In this document: one piece after another, positions 34,947-44,762 of the stretch
How positions within the stretch are numbered: position 1 is the first letter of the stretch
Layout of the letters: each line of letters opens with the position of its first letter
Assembly (NCBI RefSeq): GCF_001425055.1
Contig: NZ_LMDK01000016.1
Location: forward strand, 161,803-225,802
Reading direction: 5' to 3'
Length of the DNA: 64,000 bases
DNA from: Pelomonas sp. Root1237
GTDB lineage: Bacteria; Pseudomonadota; Gammaproteobacteria; Burkholderiales; Burkholderiaceae_C
Translations under genes and position numbers: made by a program
Notes under the pieces: generated by a model
The model's database searches: none
Told to the model about the DNA's origin: nothing
The model's input: only the letters and a program-made list of their open reading frames with translations

Positions 34947-36233
34947 TCAACAGCCGCGGACGAGGAACTCGACCCGCCGGTCGAGCGCGTCGGACAGGTC
35001 GTCGCGGCCGTTGCCGATCAGCGCCTGCCTGGAGCCGACGCCACTGCTGGCCAGTCGCGGCGTCAGCTTGGGTGCCACCCGCTTCAACTCGCCCGCGACC
35101 ATCTCCGCGCGCATCAGCGAAATCCTTTCGTTCACCGGCTCGGCGCCGCTTGCGCTCGTGTGGCCGACCACGTCCAGGCAACTCGGCCGCGCCGCAGCAC
35201 GGCGGCCGATCTCGCCCATCCACATCGCATAAGGCAACGCCGTGGTGCCCGGCGGCGACCAGATCGCCGCGGTGCCGGGCTTGAACAGCACCTTCACGCC
35301 CAGCCGCTTCTGGTCGAGCCCTTGCTCGACGATGTCACCGAAGGCCTTGGCCGCCGCCGACCGCTGGCCGAGCCGCATCCGCGTGAGGTACAGCCCGGTG
35401 TGCACGCGCAACTGGTTGCCGCCGGGGCTGGCCAGCGCCGTCTCGAACAGCGTGGCGGCTTGCGCATAGCGCTTGGCGGCATAGGCCTCGCTGGCCTCAG
35501 CGATGGTCGCAGCCGTCACGATGCGGTCGATGTACAGCGGGTGGATGGCGTCGCCGGGCTTGGTGCCTTGACAGGTGCGCACATAGCCGGTGGTGGCATC
35601 GTCCGGCGCCCAAGCCGGTGAATCGGCGAACAGCGGCAACGGCGTCGTGTCTACGCCCTCGGGCAGCGCGAAGGCCAGGCCTTTGCTGACCAGCTTGCCG
35701 GTCTTCAGGTCCGCCAGGGCCAGGCAGATCCGGAAGGCTTCGCGCCTGCCCTCGCTCTTGCGCTCGGCATTCACGCCGGTGAAGGTCCCGGTCAGGATCA
35801 GCGGCCCGCGCACGACGTTGACCGGGTTGAACGGCTTGACGTTGTAGCGCGGGTACTGCTGGCCGATCAGCTTGACCAGTTGCGCGCCCAGCGTCTGCGT
35901 GGCATTCGATTGAAGCCCGGTCACACCGTCCACCAGAGGGTCGATCACCAGCTCCCGGGCCTCGGCCGGCTGCGCATCGGCGAGCAAAGCCGTGGCGGCG
36001 CGCAGCACGGCGGCATCGAACGGCAGCGTGGGGGGTGGCACCGGCGCCGGCGGCGGTGCAGGCACGGCGGCCGGGACCGGCGCTGCCGCGGGGGCCGTGG
36101 CAGGGCCGGGGGCACCGCAAGCGCCCAAAAGGCTCATGAGGCTCACGGCAGCCAACACCGCCAGCCGCCAGCCGGCCCTGGCCGGTCGGACCTGGAAGAC
36201 AAAACTGCCGCGTCTGATTCGATGCTGTGTCAT
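34947..36233 (-). CDS. OmpA-like domain lipoprotein
   Basis: With the ATG at 36233 the protein has 428 residues. A signal with lipobox (LLGAC, about residue 38) is followed by a Pro/Ala linker, a long soluble region with a TPR-like part (KRYAQAATLFETALASPGG) and a C-terminal OmpA-like peptidoglycan-binding domain. In that domain VVGHTSASGAEPVNERISLM corresponds to the GHTD-x(3)-N-x(2)-LS-x-R-A region and LDRRVEFLV to the end. It probably anchors the outer membrane to peptidoglycan. Confidence 0.85.
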   Translation of the reverse strand: MTQHRIRRGSFVFQVRPARAGWRLAVLAAVSLMSLLGACGAPGPATAPAAAPVPAAVPAPPPAPVPPPTLPFDAAVLRAATALLADAQPAEARELVIDPLVDGVTGLQSNATQTLGAQLVKLIGQQYPRYNVKPFNPVNVVRGPLILTGTFTGVNAERKSEGRREAFRICLALADLKTGKLVSKGLAFALPEGVDTTPLPLFADSPAWAPDDATTGYVRTCQGTKPGDAIHPLYIDRIVTAATIAEASEAYAAKRYAQAATLFETALASPGGNQLRVHTGLYLTRMRLGQRSAAAKAFGDIVEQGLDQKRLGVKVLFKPGTAAIWSPPGTTALPYAMWMGEIGRRAAARPSCLDVVGHTSASGAEPVNERISLMRAEMVAGELKRVAPKLTPRLASSGVGSRQALIGNGRDDLSDALDRRVEFLVRGC

Positions 36234-36285
36234 GGCGCGCTCGCGTCGGGCCTCGGGAGCCGCAAGCGTATCGCGCCTGCGCGCC

Positions 36286-37164
36286 CTAGCCGAGCGCTGA
36301 CTTGAATACCGCCAGCGTCCTCTCCCAGGCCAGCTGCGCCGCCGCGGGGTCATAGCGCGGCGTCGTGTCGTTGTTGAAACCGTGCTGGGTGCCGGCGTAG
36401 ACGAACTGCTCGTAGCGCACGCCCGCCGCCTTCAGCGCGGCTTCATAGGGTGGCCAGCTGGCATTGACGCGCTCGTCGTTGCCGGCGTAGTGCAGCAGCA
36501 GCCGCGCCTTGATGCGCGGCACGTCTTCCAGCGCTGGCGCGGCGCCGTAGAAGGGCACGGCCACGGCCAGCTCAGGCACCTGCGTGGCCACATGGTTGGT
36601 CAGCGAGCCACCCCAGCAGAAGCCGACCACGCCGACCTTGCCATTGGCATCCGGCAGCGCCAGCAGCCCGCGAGCAGCGGCGACGATGTCTGCACGCGTC
36701 TTGCCGGCGTCGAGCTTGCCGAAGAGCTCGCGCGCCTTGTCCTCGTCGCCCGGGTAGCCGCCCAGCGGCGCCAGTGCGTCGGGCGCATAGGCCACGTAGC
36801 CGGCGAGCGCGACACGGCGGGCGATGTCCTCGATGTGCGGGTTCAGGCCGCGGTTCTCATGCACGACGAGCACGGCGGGCAGCTTGCCCGCGGCACTTGC
36901 CGGCTTGGCCAGATAGCCCTGCACCTTGCCGTTGCCTTGCGGCGAATCGAAGGCCTGGCGGCGCGTCACCAGGCGCGGGTCATCTGGCTTGACTTGCTGG
37001 GCCGCGGCGAAATTGGGGCTGAGTGTGGCCAACAGCGCAGCGGCACCAGCCGGGCCACCGGCAAAGCTGGCGGCCTGCTCAAGAAACCCGCGCCGGCTCA
37101 GGTCGCCGTGCACGTAGCGATCGAACAAGGCCCAGGCCTGGGTCGGAATGGCTTCCTTATGCAT
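36286..37164 (-). CDS. Dienelactone hydrolase family protein, probably exported
   Basis: The ATG at 37164 gives 292 residues. The N-terminus has SRRGFLEQAASFAGG, a Tat-like signal near residues 24-45. The hydrolase part has VLVVHENRGLNPHIEDIARR, the Cys nucleophile motif GFCWGG, and FYGAAP. HYAGNDERVNASW and TQHGFNNDTTPRY supply the Asp and His. Carboxymethylenebutenolidase activity is the family model; the real substrate is unknown. Confidence 0.9.
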   Translation of the reverse strand: MHKEAIPTQAWALFDRYVHGDLSRRGFLEQAASFAGGPAGAAALLATLSPNFAAAQQVKPDDPRLVTRRQAFDSPQGNGKVQGYLAKPASAAGKLPAVLVVHENRGLNPHIEDIARRVALAGYVAYAPDALAPLGGYPGDEDKARELFGKLDAGKTRADIVAAARGLLALPDANGKVGVVGFCWGGSLTNHVATQVPELAVAVPFYGAAPALEDVPRIKARLLLHYAGNDERVNASWPPYEAALKAAGVRYEQFVYAGTQHGFNNDTTPRYDPAAAQLAWERTLAVFKSALG

Positions 37165-37291
37165 GCATTGACTCCTTGGATGCCGGCCAACTGTAGGCGT
37201 ACCAAAACCGCCTGACACCACCACGAAGTGCATAACGATATGGCGAATGGTTCGACGACAGAAGTGATCGCTGTTTGCAGAATCGCCTCGC

Positions 37292-38257
37292 ATGAACTTC
37301 CAGCAACTCCGTTCCGTCCGCGAAGCCCAGCGCCGCGGCTTCAACCTGACCGAAGTCGCGCAGGCCCTGCACACTTCGCAACCCGGCGTGAGCCGCCAGA
37401 TCCGCGAGTTGGAAGAGGAGCTCGGCATCGAGCTCTTCGTGCGCGTGGGCAAGCGCCTCACAGGGCTGACCGAGCCGGGCGAGCACGTGCTGCCCGTCAT
37501 CGAGCGACTGCTGCTGGAAGCCGAGAACCTCAAGCGCGCGGCCGATGACTTCGCCCAGGCGGGCAGCGGCCGCCTGCGCATCGCAGCCACGCACAGCCAG
37601 GCGCGCTATGCGCTGCCGCCCGCCGTGCGCGACTTCCGCGCCCATCACCCGGACGTCAGCCTGCATCTGCAGCAGGGCTCGCCCCAGCAGATTGCCCGCC
37701 TGCTTCTCGATGGCGAGGCCGACGTGGGCATCGCCACCGAGGCGCTGGCCCAGTACCCTGAACTCGTCGCCCTGCCCTGCTACCGCTGGACGCACTCGGT
37801 CGTCGTGCCGCCCGACCACCCGCTGCTCGATGGCCCGCTGACGCTGGCCCGCCTGGCCCAATTTCCTATCGTCACCTACGAGCCCGGCTACACCGGCCGC
37901 TCCCACATCGACAAGGCCTTTGCCGCGGCCCAGTTGCAGCCCCACATCGTGCTGAGCGCGATGGATGCCGACGTCATCAAGACCTATGTAGAGCTGGGCC
38001 TGGGCGTGGGCATCGTCGCGGCCATCGCCTTCGACGAGGAGCGCGACCGCCATCTGCGTGCCATCGATGCCCGCCATCTGTTCGAGGACAACATGACGCG
38101 CCTGGCCGTGCGGCGCAGTGCCTATCTGCGCGACTACATCTACGAGTTCATCCAGACCTTTGCTTCGCCGCTCAAGCGCGAGGTCGTCGATGCGGCCCGC
38201 CACGAGCTGCCGACCGTGGCGGCTGAACCCGTGCTGGCCTGGTCGAAAGCCGCATGA
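37292..38257 (+). CDS. cysB: CysB-type LysR regulator of sulfur assimilation
   Basis: This 321-residue LysR protein has the CysB N-terminus [20 protein letters not shown] and HTH with [28 protein letters not shown]-like residues appear as [11 protein letters not shown], and the C-terminal region has [12 protein letters not shown] and [14 protein letters not shown]. Sulfate operons in Burkholderiales are controlled by CysB, usually from beside cysA. Here it is separated from cysA by about 3.7 kb and lies before the second sbp gene. Confidence 0.93.
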   Translation: MNFQQLRSVREAQRRGFNLTEVAQALHTSQPGVSRQIRELEEELGIELFVRVGKRLTGLTEPGEHVLPVIERLLLEAENLKRAADDFAQAGSGRLRIAATHSQARYALPPAVRDFRAHHPDVSLHLQQGSPQQIARLLLDGEADVGIATEALAQYPELVALPCYRWTHSVVVPPDHPLLDGPLTLARLAQFPIVTYEPGYTGRSHIDKAFAAAQLQPHIVLSAMDADVIKTYVELGLGVGIVAAIAFDEERDRHLRAIDARHLFEDNMTRLAVRRSAYLRDYIYEFIQTFASPLKREVVDAARHELPTVAAEPVLAWSKAA

Positions 38258-38333
38258 GCTTGCGCGCTCTTCTTCTTTGCCCGCTCCTGCCCTGATCCCT
38301 AGAGTGAACCGCCTTACCCCTAACTCAAACACC

Positions 38334-39326
38334 ATGCGCCGCCTTCTCACCGCCCTCTCCTTCGCTCTCGCCGCCACCGGCGCCTTTGCGCAGACCTCGC
38401 TGCTGAACGTCTCCTACGACCCGACGCGGGAGCTCTACCAGGACTTCAACAAGGCCTTCGCCGCGCAGTGGAAGGCCAAGACCGGCGAGACCGTCAGCGT
38501 CAAGGCCTCGCATGGCGGCTCCGGCAAGCAAGCCCGCGCCGTCATCGACGGGCTGGAGGCCGACGTCGTCACGCTGGCGCTGGCCTATGACATCGACGCC
38601 ATCGCCGACCACAAGCTGCTGCCACTGGACTGGCAGAAGAAGCTGCCCAACAACGCCAGCCCCTACACCTCCACCATCGTCTTCCTGGTGCGCAAGGGCA
38701 ACCCGAAGAAGATCAGCAACTGGCCCGACCTGGCCCGCAGCGGCGTCGACGTCATCACCCCCAACCCCAAGACCAGCGGCGGGGCGCGCTGGAACTACCT
38801 GGCGGCCTGGGGCTATGCGCTGAAGAACGGCGGCACGCCCGACTCGGCCAAGGACTTCGTCAAGCGCATCTACGCCAACACCAAGGTGCTGGACTCGGGC
38901 GCACGCGGCTCGACGACGACGTTTGTCGAGCGCGGCATCGGCGACGTGCTGATCGCCTGGGAGAACGAGGCCTACCTGGCCGTCAAGGAGCTCGGCCCGG
39001 ACAAGTTCGAGATCGTCACGCCCAGCGTGTCCATCCTGGCCGAGCCGCCGGTGGCCATCGTCGACAAGGTCGTCGACAAACGCGGCACGCGCAAGCAGGC
39101 CGAGGCCTATCTGAACTACCTCTACAGCCCCGAGGGCCAGGAGATCGCGGCCAAGAACTACTACCGCCCGCGTGACGCCAAGGTCGCTGCCAAGTACGCC
39201 AAGCAGTTCGGGCCGGTCAAGCTCTTCACCCTCGACGAGTATTTCGGCAACTGGCGCCAGGCCCAGAAGGCCCACTTCGACGACGGCGGTGTGTTCGACC
39301 AGATCTACGCGCCGGGTTCGAAGTAA
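38334..39326 (+). CDS. sbp: Sulfate-binding periplasmic protein (second copy)
   Basis: The ATG at 38334 gives 330 residues. The signal peptide ends TGAFAQ. The mature part has [51 protein letters not shown] and [19 protein letters not shown]. It is paralogous to the Sbp at 29615. The gap to cysB is 76 bp, so cysB may be cotranscribed with it. No permease genes follow, so it must share CysTWA or an unlinked transporter. Confidence 0.95.
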   Translation: MRRLLTALSFALAATGAFAQTSLLNVSYDPTRELYQDFNKAFAAQWKAKTGETVSVKASHGGSGKQARAVIDGLEADVVTLALAYDIDAIADHKLLPLDWQKKLPNNASPYTSTIVFLVRKGNPKKISNWPDLARSGVDVITPNPKTSGGARWNYLAAWGYALKNGGTPDSAKDFVKRIYANTKVLDSGARGSTTTFVERGIGDVLIAWENEAYLAVKELGPDKFEIVTPSVSILAEPPVAIVDKVVDKRGTRKQAEAYLNYLYSPEGQEIAAKNYYRPRDAKVAAKYAKQFGPVKLFTLDEYFGNWRQAQKAHFDDGGVFDQIYAPGSK

Positions 39327-39340
39327 GCGCACCAAGTCGG

Positions 39341-40162
39341 TCAGAAGCGCATGTGGTCGACCACCTCCGGCGGGTAGTAGCGCAGATAGGCTCGCCGGAG
39401 CGCCCCTTCGGCGACGGCCCGCTCGAACATCTGCACCAGCAGCACCAGGTCGGCGGCGTCGAGATTGCGCCTGGCCAGATAGACACCGTTCTCCATCAGC
39501 GGCAGGGTCTCCAGCAGCTCGATGCGAAAAGCCGTCTGCGACAGCGGCATCCGTGGCGCCAGGTCCAGGGCACCCTGGCCGGTCACGTGGGGCAGCAGCG
39601 TGAAGTCGGCGCGGCCCGCTCGCAACATGCGGCTGAGCGCCTCGATGTCGGGCACGATGTCGGCACGTTTGTCCGCCAGCAATTGGTCGACGAAATCGCC
39701 ATAGGCCTGCCCGAAGTAGTAGCCACGCACGAAGATGCCGCGCAGGCTCTTGTCGGCCAACAGCCGACTCAGGTCGGCCGGCACCGGCGCGTGCGTGCGT
39801 AGCGTCGCCACGGCCACGCCCTGGCGACTCAAGGGTACGAAGAGATGGGTCTGATCGCGCTCGGGTTTGCGCAATGCCGGCAAATAGAGATCGCCATCCT
39901 GCGCCTCGAACACCGTTCGCGCGGCGCGCGCGCGGGGCACGACGCTGAACCGGAACTCGCAGCCAAGCAGCGCGCCGCGCTCGCGCAGCAGTTCCGGCAG
40001 CACGCCCTCGACGCGCTCATCTTCGACGAACACCAGCCGTCCCGCTGGCGACACCGGCACGTCAATCGCACGCGAACAACCCGCCTCGGCAGCCGGAGCG
40101 AACAACCCGGCTACCGCAAGCACCAGCCCTACCCTGAGCGGAACTCGACGACCGCTTTGCAT
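39341..40162 (-). CDS. Periplasmic amino-acid-type substrate-binding protein (SBP family 3-like)
   Basis: With the ATG at 40162 the protein has 273 residues with a signal peptide ending AAEAGC. Cys at the cleavage site is possible for lipidation but lacks a clear lipobox. The rest resembles solute-binding family 3 proteins found near PAS or GGDEF sensors: LVFVEDERVEGVLPELLRER and KRADIVPDIEALSRMLRAG. No transporter genes are adjacent, so it may be a stand-alone sensor protein. Confidence 0.7.
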   Translation of the reverse strand: MQSGRRVPLRVGLVLAVAGLFAPAAEAGCSRAIDVPVSPAGRLVFVEDERVEGVLPELLRERGALLGCEFRFSVVPRARAARTVFEAQDGDLYLPALRKPERDQTHLFVPLSRQGVAVATLRTHAPVPADLSRLLADKSLRGIFVRGYYFGQAYGDFVDQLLADKRADIVPDIEALSRMLRAGRADFTLLPHVTGQGALDLAPRMPLSQTAFRIELLETLPLMENGVYLARRNLDAADLVLLVQMFERAVAEGALRRAYLRYYPPEVVDHMRF

Positions 40163-40272
40163 GCGCAAACAGTAACGGCTGCGTGCGTTGACAGCAAGCC
40201 CGGCAAGTCCAGGGCCATGCATCCGCTGCACGCCGGGTGGCCGGTGAGCCGCCCGGCGCTGCCCAACGATGC

Positions 40273-40449
40273 TCAGCGGCGTCGACGCTGCCAGGTCACC
40301 CCGCCCAGTGCGGCCGTGCCGGCCAGCAACAGAGCCGACGGCGTTGGCTCCGGCACGGCCGCGGTCGTCAGCGTCACGTCGTCAATGAAGCTGGCCGCCG
40401 CAATGTGGCGGGCACCGGTGTCTGGCATGTCTTCGAAATAGCACCGCCT
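40273..40449 (-). pseudogene. C-terminal fragment of a PEP-CTERM protein
   Basis: The minus-strand frame ends with ASFIDDVTLTTAAVPEPTPS, then a hydrophobic stretch and WQRRRR. This is the PEP-CTERM exosortase sorting signal. Homology-like sequence begins near YFEDMPDTGARH, so only about 55 residues of a usually 200-plus residue protein remain. No start codon with signal peptide is visible in frame. The flanking 449-bp gap holds nothing else clear. Confidence 0.75.
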
Positions 40450-40611
40450 CGACACAAAGGGCGGCAAGGACGCGGTCCAAGACCACAAACCAGCAACATG
40501 ACGGCAGCCGACAGACACATTAGGGGGGCGGCGCGTCTGCTAGCCTGCCGGGGTCAACGCCGGGCCGCGACCGACCGTTGGCCCGGACTCAGCCCGAAAG
40601 GCCCGCCCGCC

Positions 40612-42141
40612 ATGACAGCCTTGCCCCGTCTCGCGCTTTGCACCGCCGCATTGCTGGCCGGCTGTGCCGCTGCGCCATTCCAGGCGCCCATGGTGGGCAG
40701 CCACAGCGCAGCCGCCGACACGCTGTGGTTGGATCGCTTGAGCTGGGGTGCCAGCAGCGCCGATCTCAGCCAGGTCCGCCGCCAGGGCCGCGAGGTCTGG
40801 CTGGAAGCCCAGCTCCAGCCTCGCATCCCGGGCCCACTGCCAGAAGCCGCTCAGGCGCAAATCCAGGCTCTCGCCGTCACCCAGCAGCCGTTGTTGCCCC
40901 TGGTGCAGCAGATGGAAGCCCAGCGCAAGGCCGCCGATGCACTGACCGACGACATGGCCAAGGCGGAGGCGCAGAAGAACTACCAGCAGGCCCTGACCAA
41001 GCTGGCCCGCGAGGCGTCGACGCGCCAGCTGCTGAATGCCCTGTACTCGCCCAACCAGGTCCAGGAGCAGATGACCTGGTTCTGGTTCAACCATTTCAAC
41101 GTCCACCAGTACAAGAGCAACCTGCGCGTCATGGTGGGCGACTACGAGCAGGGTCTGCGCGAACGCGCGCTCGGGCGCTTTCGCGACCTGCTCGGCTACA
41201 CGGCCCACCACCCGGCCATGCTGCGCTACCTGGACAACGAGCAGAACGCCGCCAACCGCATCAACGAGAACTACGCCCGCGAGCTGCTGGAACTGCACAC
41301 CCTGGGCGTGGGCGGTGGCTATAGCCAGAAGGATGTGCAGGAGCTGGCCCGCGTGCTGACCGGGCTGGGCGTGAACCTGACCGACAACAAACCCAAGCTC
41401 AAGCCCGCGCAGGAGGCGCAATACCGCCGAGACGGGCTGATGGAGTTCAACCCGGCGCGGCATGACTTTGGCGACAAGCAACTGCTCGGCGTCACCGTCA
41501 AGGGCCAGGGCGAGGCCGAACTGGACCAGGTGTTGGACCTGCTGGCCAAACACCCGAGCACGGCCCACTTCGTGTCGCGCAAGCTGGCCCAGTACTTCGT
41601 CGCCGACGAGCCGCCGCCGGCGCTGGTGGAGCGCATGGCGGAGCGCTGGCAGCAGAGCGATGGCCGCATCGCCGAGGTGCTGCGTGCCATGGTGGGCTCG
41701 CCCGAGTTCGAGGCGTCCCTGGGCCGCAAGTTCAAGGACCCGACGCATTACGTCGTGTCGGCCGTGCGCCTGGCCTATGCCGACAAGGTGGTGCTGAACA
41801 CCGGTCCGATGATCGGCTGGCTCTACCGCCTCGGCCAGGCGCCCTACAACCGCCAGACGCCCGACGGCTATGCGCTCGACGAGAACGCCTGGGCCGGCCC
41901 GGGCCAGATGACGACGCGCTTCGAGATCGCTCGCGCCATCGGCAGCGGCAGCGCCGGCCTCTTCAAGGTCGAGGGCGAGGCCAAGGACAGGCCGGCCTTC
42001 CCGCAGATCGCCCACCCGCTGTACTACGAAGGTATCGCGCCGCGGCTGGCCGCCGCCACACAGCAGGCGCTGGGTCAGGCCACGTCGCCACAGGAATGGA
42101 ACACCTACCTGCTGGCCTCCCCCGACTTCATGAACAGGTGA
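40612..42141 (+). CDS. DUF1800 family lipoprotein
   Basis: With the ATG at 40612 the protein has 509 residues and a lipobox LLAGC. Family marks are LWLDRLSWGASSADL, MTWFWFNHFNVHQ, ENYARELLELHTLGVGGGYS and a C-terminal LASPDFMNR. DUF1800 proteins occur in pairs with DUF1501 proteins; their joint function is not established. The DUF1501 start lies four bases downstream. Confidence 0.92.
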   Translation: MTALPRLALCTAALLAGCAAAPFQAPMVGSHSAAADTLWLDRLSWGASSADLSQVRRQGREVWLEAQLQPRIPGPLPEAAQAQIQALAVTQQPLLPLVQQMEAQRKAADALTDDMAKAEAQKNYQQALTKLAREASTRQLLNALYSPNQVQEQMTWFWFNHFNVHQYKSNLRVMVGDYEQGLRERALGRFRDLLGYTAHHPAMLRYLDNEQNAANRINENYARELLELHTLGVGGGYSQKDVQELARVLTGLGVNLTDNKPKLKPAQEAQYRRDGLMEFNPARHDFGDKQLLGVTVKGQGEAELDQVLDLLAKHPSTAHFVSRKLAQYFVADEPPPALVERMAERWQQSDGRIAEVLRAMVGSPEFEASLGRKFKDPTHYVVSAVRLAYADKVVLNTGPMIGWLYRLGQAPYNRQTPDGYALDENAWAGPGQMTTRFEIARAIGSGSAGLFKVEGEAKDRPAFPQIAHPLYYEGIAPRLAAATQQALGQATSPQEWNTYLLASPDFMNR

Positions 42142-42145
42142 CGCC

Positions 42146-43339
42146 ATGAACCGACGCCTTTTGCTCCAGCTCGGCCTCGCTGGCCTTGGTACGGCCGCCC
42201 TGCCCACACAACTGTGGGCCGCGGCGGCCGACACGCCGCGCCTGCTCGTCGTCTTCCTGCGCGGTGCCTATGACGCGGCCAACCTGCTGGTGCCCACCTC
42301 ATCCAGCTTCTACTACGAGGCCCGGCCCAACATCGCCATCGCCAAGACGGCCGCGCTGCCGCTGGACGCGAGCTGGGGCCTGTCGCCCGCGGTGGCCGAC
42401 AGCATCCACCCGCTTTGGCTCAAAGGCCAGGCCGCCTTCGTGCCCTTTGCCGGCACCAACGACACGACACGCAGCCATTTCGAAACCCAGGACCACATCG
42501 AGTTGGGCCAGGCCGACGAGGGCAGCCGTGACTTCCGCAGCGGCTTCATGAACCGGCTGGCCGGCGTACTGGGTGCGGGCTCGCCCGTCAGTTCGAGGTT
42601 GGAAGCCATGGCCTTCACCGACCAGGTGCCGCTGATCCTGCGTGGCAATCTGCCGGTGGCCAACCAGGCATTGCGCGACCTCGGCAAGCCGGCCATCAAT
42701 GCCGCCCAGGCCCAGGTCATCGCCGGCATGTACGCCGGCACACGCATGGCCAACACGGTCAGCGGCGGCTTCGAGGTGCGCGACGAGGTGTCACGCGAAA
42801 TGGCCGGTGAAATGGAAGCGGCCAGCCGCGGTGCCATTGCCGCCAAGGGCTTTGCGCTCGAAGCACGGCGCATCGCACGGCTGATGCGCGAACGCGTGAC
42901 CCTGGGTTTCATCGACGTCGGCGGCTGGGACACCCATGTGGGCCAGGGCGGTGCGACCGGCCAGCTTGCCACCAAGCTCGGTGAGCTCGGCCGCGGCCTC
43001 GCGCTGTTTGCCGACGAGATGGGCCCGCAGTGGAACAACACCGTGGTGGTGGTGGTCAGCGAGTTTGGCCGCACCTTCCGCGAGAACGGCAACCGCGGCA
43101 CCGACCATGGCCACGGCAGCGCCTACTGGGTGCTGGGCGGCGGCGTGAAGGGCGGGCGGGTGATGGGCGAGCAGGTGGAGGTCAAGGCCGCCACGCTGTT
43201 CCAGAACCGCGACTACCCGGTGCTCAACGAGTACCGGGCGCTATTTGGCGGCCTGTTCAAGCGTATGTACGGCCTGAACGACGCGCAGCTGGCCGCCGTC
43301 TTTCCCGGGGCCAGCGCGCGCGATCTGGGCCTGGTTTAA
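42146..43339 (+). CDS. DUF1501 family secreted protein
   Basis: This 397-residue protein has a Tat- or Sec-type signal MNRRLLLQLGLAGLG ending LWAAAAD. It then has RLLVVFLRGAYDAANLLVP, GFIDVGGWDTHVGQGGATG, VVVVSEFGRTFRENG and TDHGHGSAYWVLGG. These are the metal-site-like motifs of the DUF1501/sulfatase-related fold. It follows the DUF1800 gene as usual. Its TAA stop overlaps the stop of the convergent flavodoxin gene. Confidence 0.93.
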   Translation: MNRRLLLQLGLAGLGTAALPTQLWAAAADTPRLLVVFLRGAYDAANLLVPTSSSFYYEARPNIAIAKTAALPLDASWGLSPAVADSIHPLWLKGQAAFVPFAGTNDTTRSHFETQDHIELGQADEGSRDFRSGFMNRLAGVLGAGSPVSSRLEAMAFTDQVPLILRGNLPVANQALRDLGKPAINAAQAQVIAGMYAGTRMANTVSGGFEVRDEVSREMAGEMEAASRGAIAAKGFALEARRIARLMRERVTLGFIDVGGWDTHVGQGGATGQLATKLGELGRGLALFADEMGPQWNNTVVVVVSEFGRTFRENGNRGTDHGHGSAYWVLGGGVKGGRVMGEQVEVKAATLFQNRDYPVLNEYRALFGGLFKRMYGLNDAQLAAVFPGASARDLGLV

Positions 43340-43893
43340 GCCTTGCTCAGTCGGGCGGCAACCGTCTTGATGCGCTCGCCGAAGGCCTTGGCCGTGGCGA
43401 AGTCGCCCGCGGCCATTTCGTCCGTGGAGGCGTCGCTGGGCGAGACCGTCATCAGGCCGCCGAAGGACGCGACGTAGTTGATGTCGTCGCGCGTCGAAGC
43501 CTTCTTGTTGGCCGGCATCATGCCCGTGCCCACCCACAGCATGGAGTGCTGCTGGCTCAGCGTGAAGAAGTAGTGCAGCGTCGACAGCTTGTCGCCGTTC
43601 ATGGAGGCGCTGTTCGTGAAGCCGGCGGCCAGCTTGTCCTTCCAGCCCTGGCCGAACCAGACCTTGCTGGATGCGTCGGCAAACTTCTTGAACTGCCAGC
43701 TGGCCGCGCCCATGTAGGTGGGCGAACCGAAGACGATGGCGTCGGCCGCGGCCAGCGCTTCCCAGTCTGCGTCCTTCAAATTGCCTTCGGCGTCGATGGC
43801 GATGAGCTGGGCGCCCGCGCTCTCGGCAACGGTCTCGGCGATGCGCTTGGTGTGGCCGTAGCCGGAGTGGTAGACGACAACGATCTTGCTCAT
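43336..43893 (-). CDS. Flavodoxin-like NAD(P)H:quinone oxidoreductase family protein (WrbA-related)
   Basis: With the ATG at 43893 the protein has 185 residues. The FMN phosphate loop is VVYHSGYGHTKRIAE; SPTYMGAASWQFKKFADA and FTNSASMNGDKLSTL match flavodoxin/WrbA-like proteins. It probably reduces quinones with two electrons in oxidative defence. It is followed by the pirin gene on the same strand further upstream. Confidence 0.88.
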   Translation of the reverse strand: MSKIVVVYHSGYGHTKRIAETVAESAGAQLIAIDAEGNLKDADWEALAAADAIVFGSPTYMGAASWQFKKFADASSKVWFGQGWKDKLAAGFTNSASMNGDKLSTLHYFFTLSQQHSMLWVGTGMMPANKKASTRDDINYVASFGGLMTVSPSDASTDEMAAGDFATAKAFGERIKTVAARLSKA

Positions 43894-43927
43894 GGAGGAA
43901 TTCCTCTGTGGGTGGGGGATAAGAAAC

Positions 43928-44662
43928 TCAGGCTGCCAGGTCGAAGACGAGGACCTCGGCATCATGGCCGGCCGTCAAGGCGAGGCGCGATGTTTCGCGA
44001 ATCTGCAAGGCATCACCGGTCGTCAGGTCTTGTCCATTCACGCTGAGCGCGCCGCGCACGAGGTGCACATAGGCAAGGCGACCGGGCGCCAGTTCAAGTT
44101 CCGCTTGCTCGGCGCCATCGAACAGGCCCGCATACAGCTTGGCATCGGCATGGATGGTCACCGAGCCTTGCGAGCCGTCGTTGGCCGCGACGAGACGCAG
44201 CCGGCCGCGCTTGGAGTCGGCGTCGAAGTGCTTCTGCTCATAGCTCGGCGCGATGCCGCGGGCGTCAGGTTGGATCCAGATCTGCAGGAAGTGCGTCGTT
44301 TCGTCCTTGGCATGGTTGAACTCGCTGTGCATCACGCCGGTACCGGCGCTCATCCGCTGCACATCGCCGGGGCGGATGACACCAGCGTTCGCACCACCGG
44401 CCTCGCCGTTGCCCATGCTGTCCTTGTGCGCCAGTTCGCCGGAGAGCACGTAGCTGATGATCTCCATGTCGCGATGGCCGTGCGTGCCGAAGCCCTTGCC
44501 AGCAGCGACCTTGTCCTCGTTGATGACACGCAGCGGCCCGAAGCCCATGCGGGCCGGATCGTAGTAGTCAGCAAAGGAGAAGCTGTGGAAGGACTTCAGC
44601 CAGCCGTGGTCGGCGTAGCCGCGGTCACTGGACTTGATCAGTTGCATCACTGGGTTTTGCAT
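43928..44662 (-). CDS. Pirin family protein
   Basis: The ATG at 44662 follows AAGGAG with good spacing and gives 244 residues. The metal site is present as GTHGHRDMEIISYV and GTGVMHSEFNHAKDE (His-x-His and His/Glu). KSFHSFSFADYYDP and DVQRMSAGTG are typical of YhhW/pirin. Members act as quercetin dioxygenase-like enzymes or redox sensors. A divergent LysR gene may control it. Confidence 0.93.
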   Translation of the reverse strand: MQNPVMQLIKSSDRGYADHGWLKSFHSFSFADYYDPARMGFGPLRVINEDKVAAGKGFGTHGHRDMEIISYVLSGELAHKDSMGNGEAGGANAGVIRPGDVQRMSAGTGVMHSEFNHAKDETTHFLQIWIQPDARGIAPSYEQKHFDADSKRGRLRLVAANDGSQGSVTIHADAKLYAGLFDGAEQAELELAPGRLAYVHLVRGALSVNGQDLTTGDALQIRETSRLALTAGHDAEVLVFDLAA

Positions 44663-44744
44663 GCCGGGCTCCTTGCTTGTTGGCGATGGAGTCAATGTAG
44701 GAGCGACCCTCGTATCCGGGAGTCGGCCTGCGTTGAGGACATCA

Positions 44745-44759
44745 TTCAAATAGACTGAA
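44745..44759. promoter_or_regulatory. LysR-type operator candidate (TTCA-N7-TGAA)
   Basis: TTCAAATAGACTGAA is a dyad with 4-bp arms around 7 bases, fitting the T-N11-A pattern of LysR regulators. It ends three bases before the LysR ATG in the divergent region facing the pirin gene. Seen in sequence; binding is inferred. Confidence 0.5.
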
Positions 44760-44762
44760 CGC

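Noticed and set aside
40540-42234. 564-codon minus-strand open frame opposite the DUF1800 gene
   Set aside because: Antisense shadow; the plus-strand DUF1800 motifs and lipobox decide the strand.
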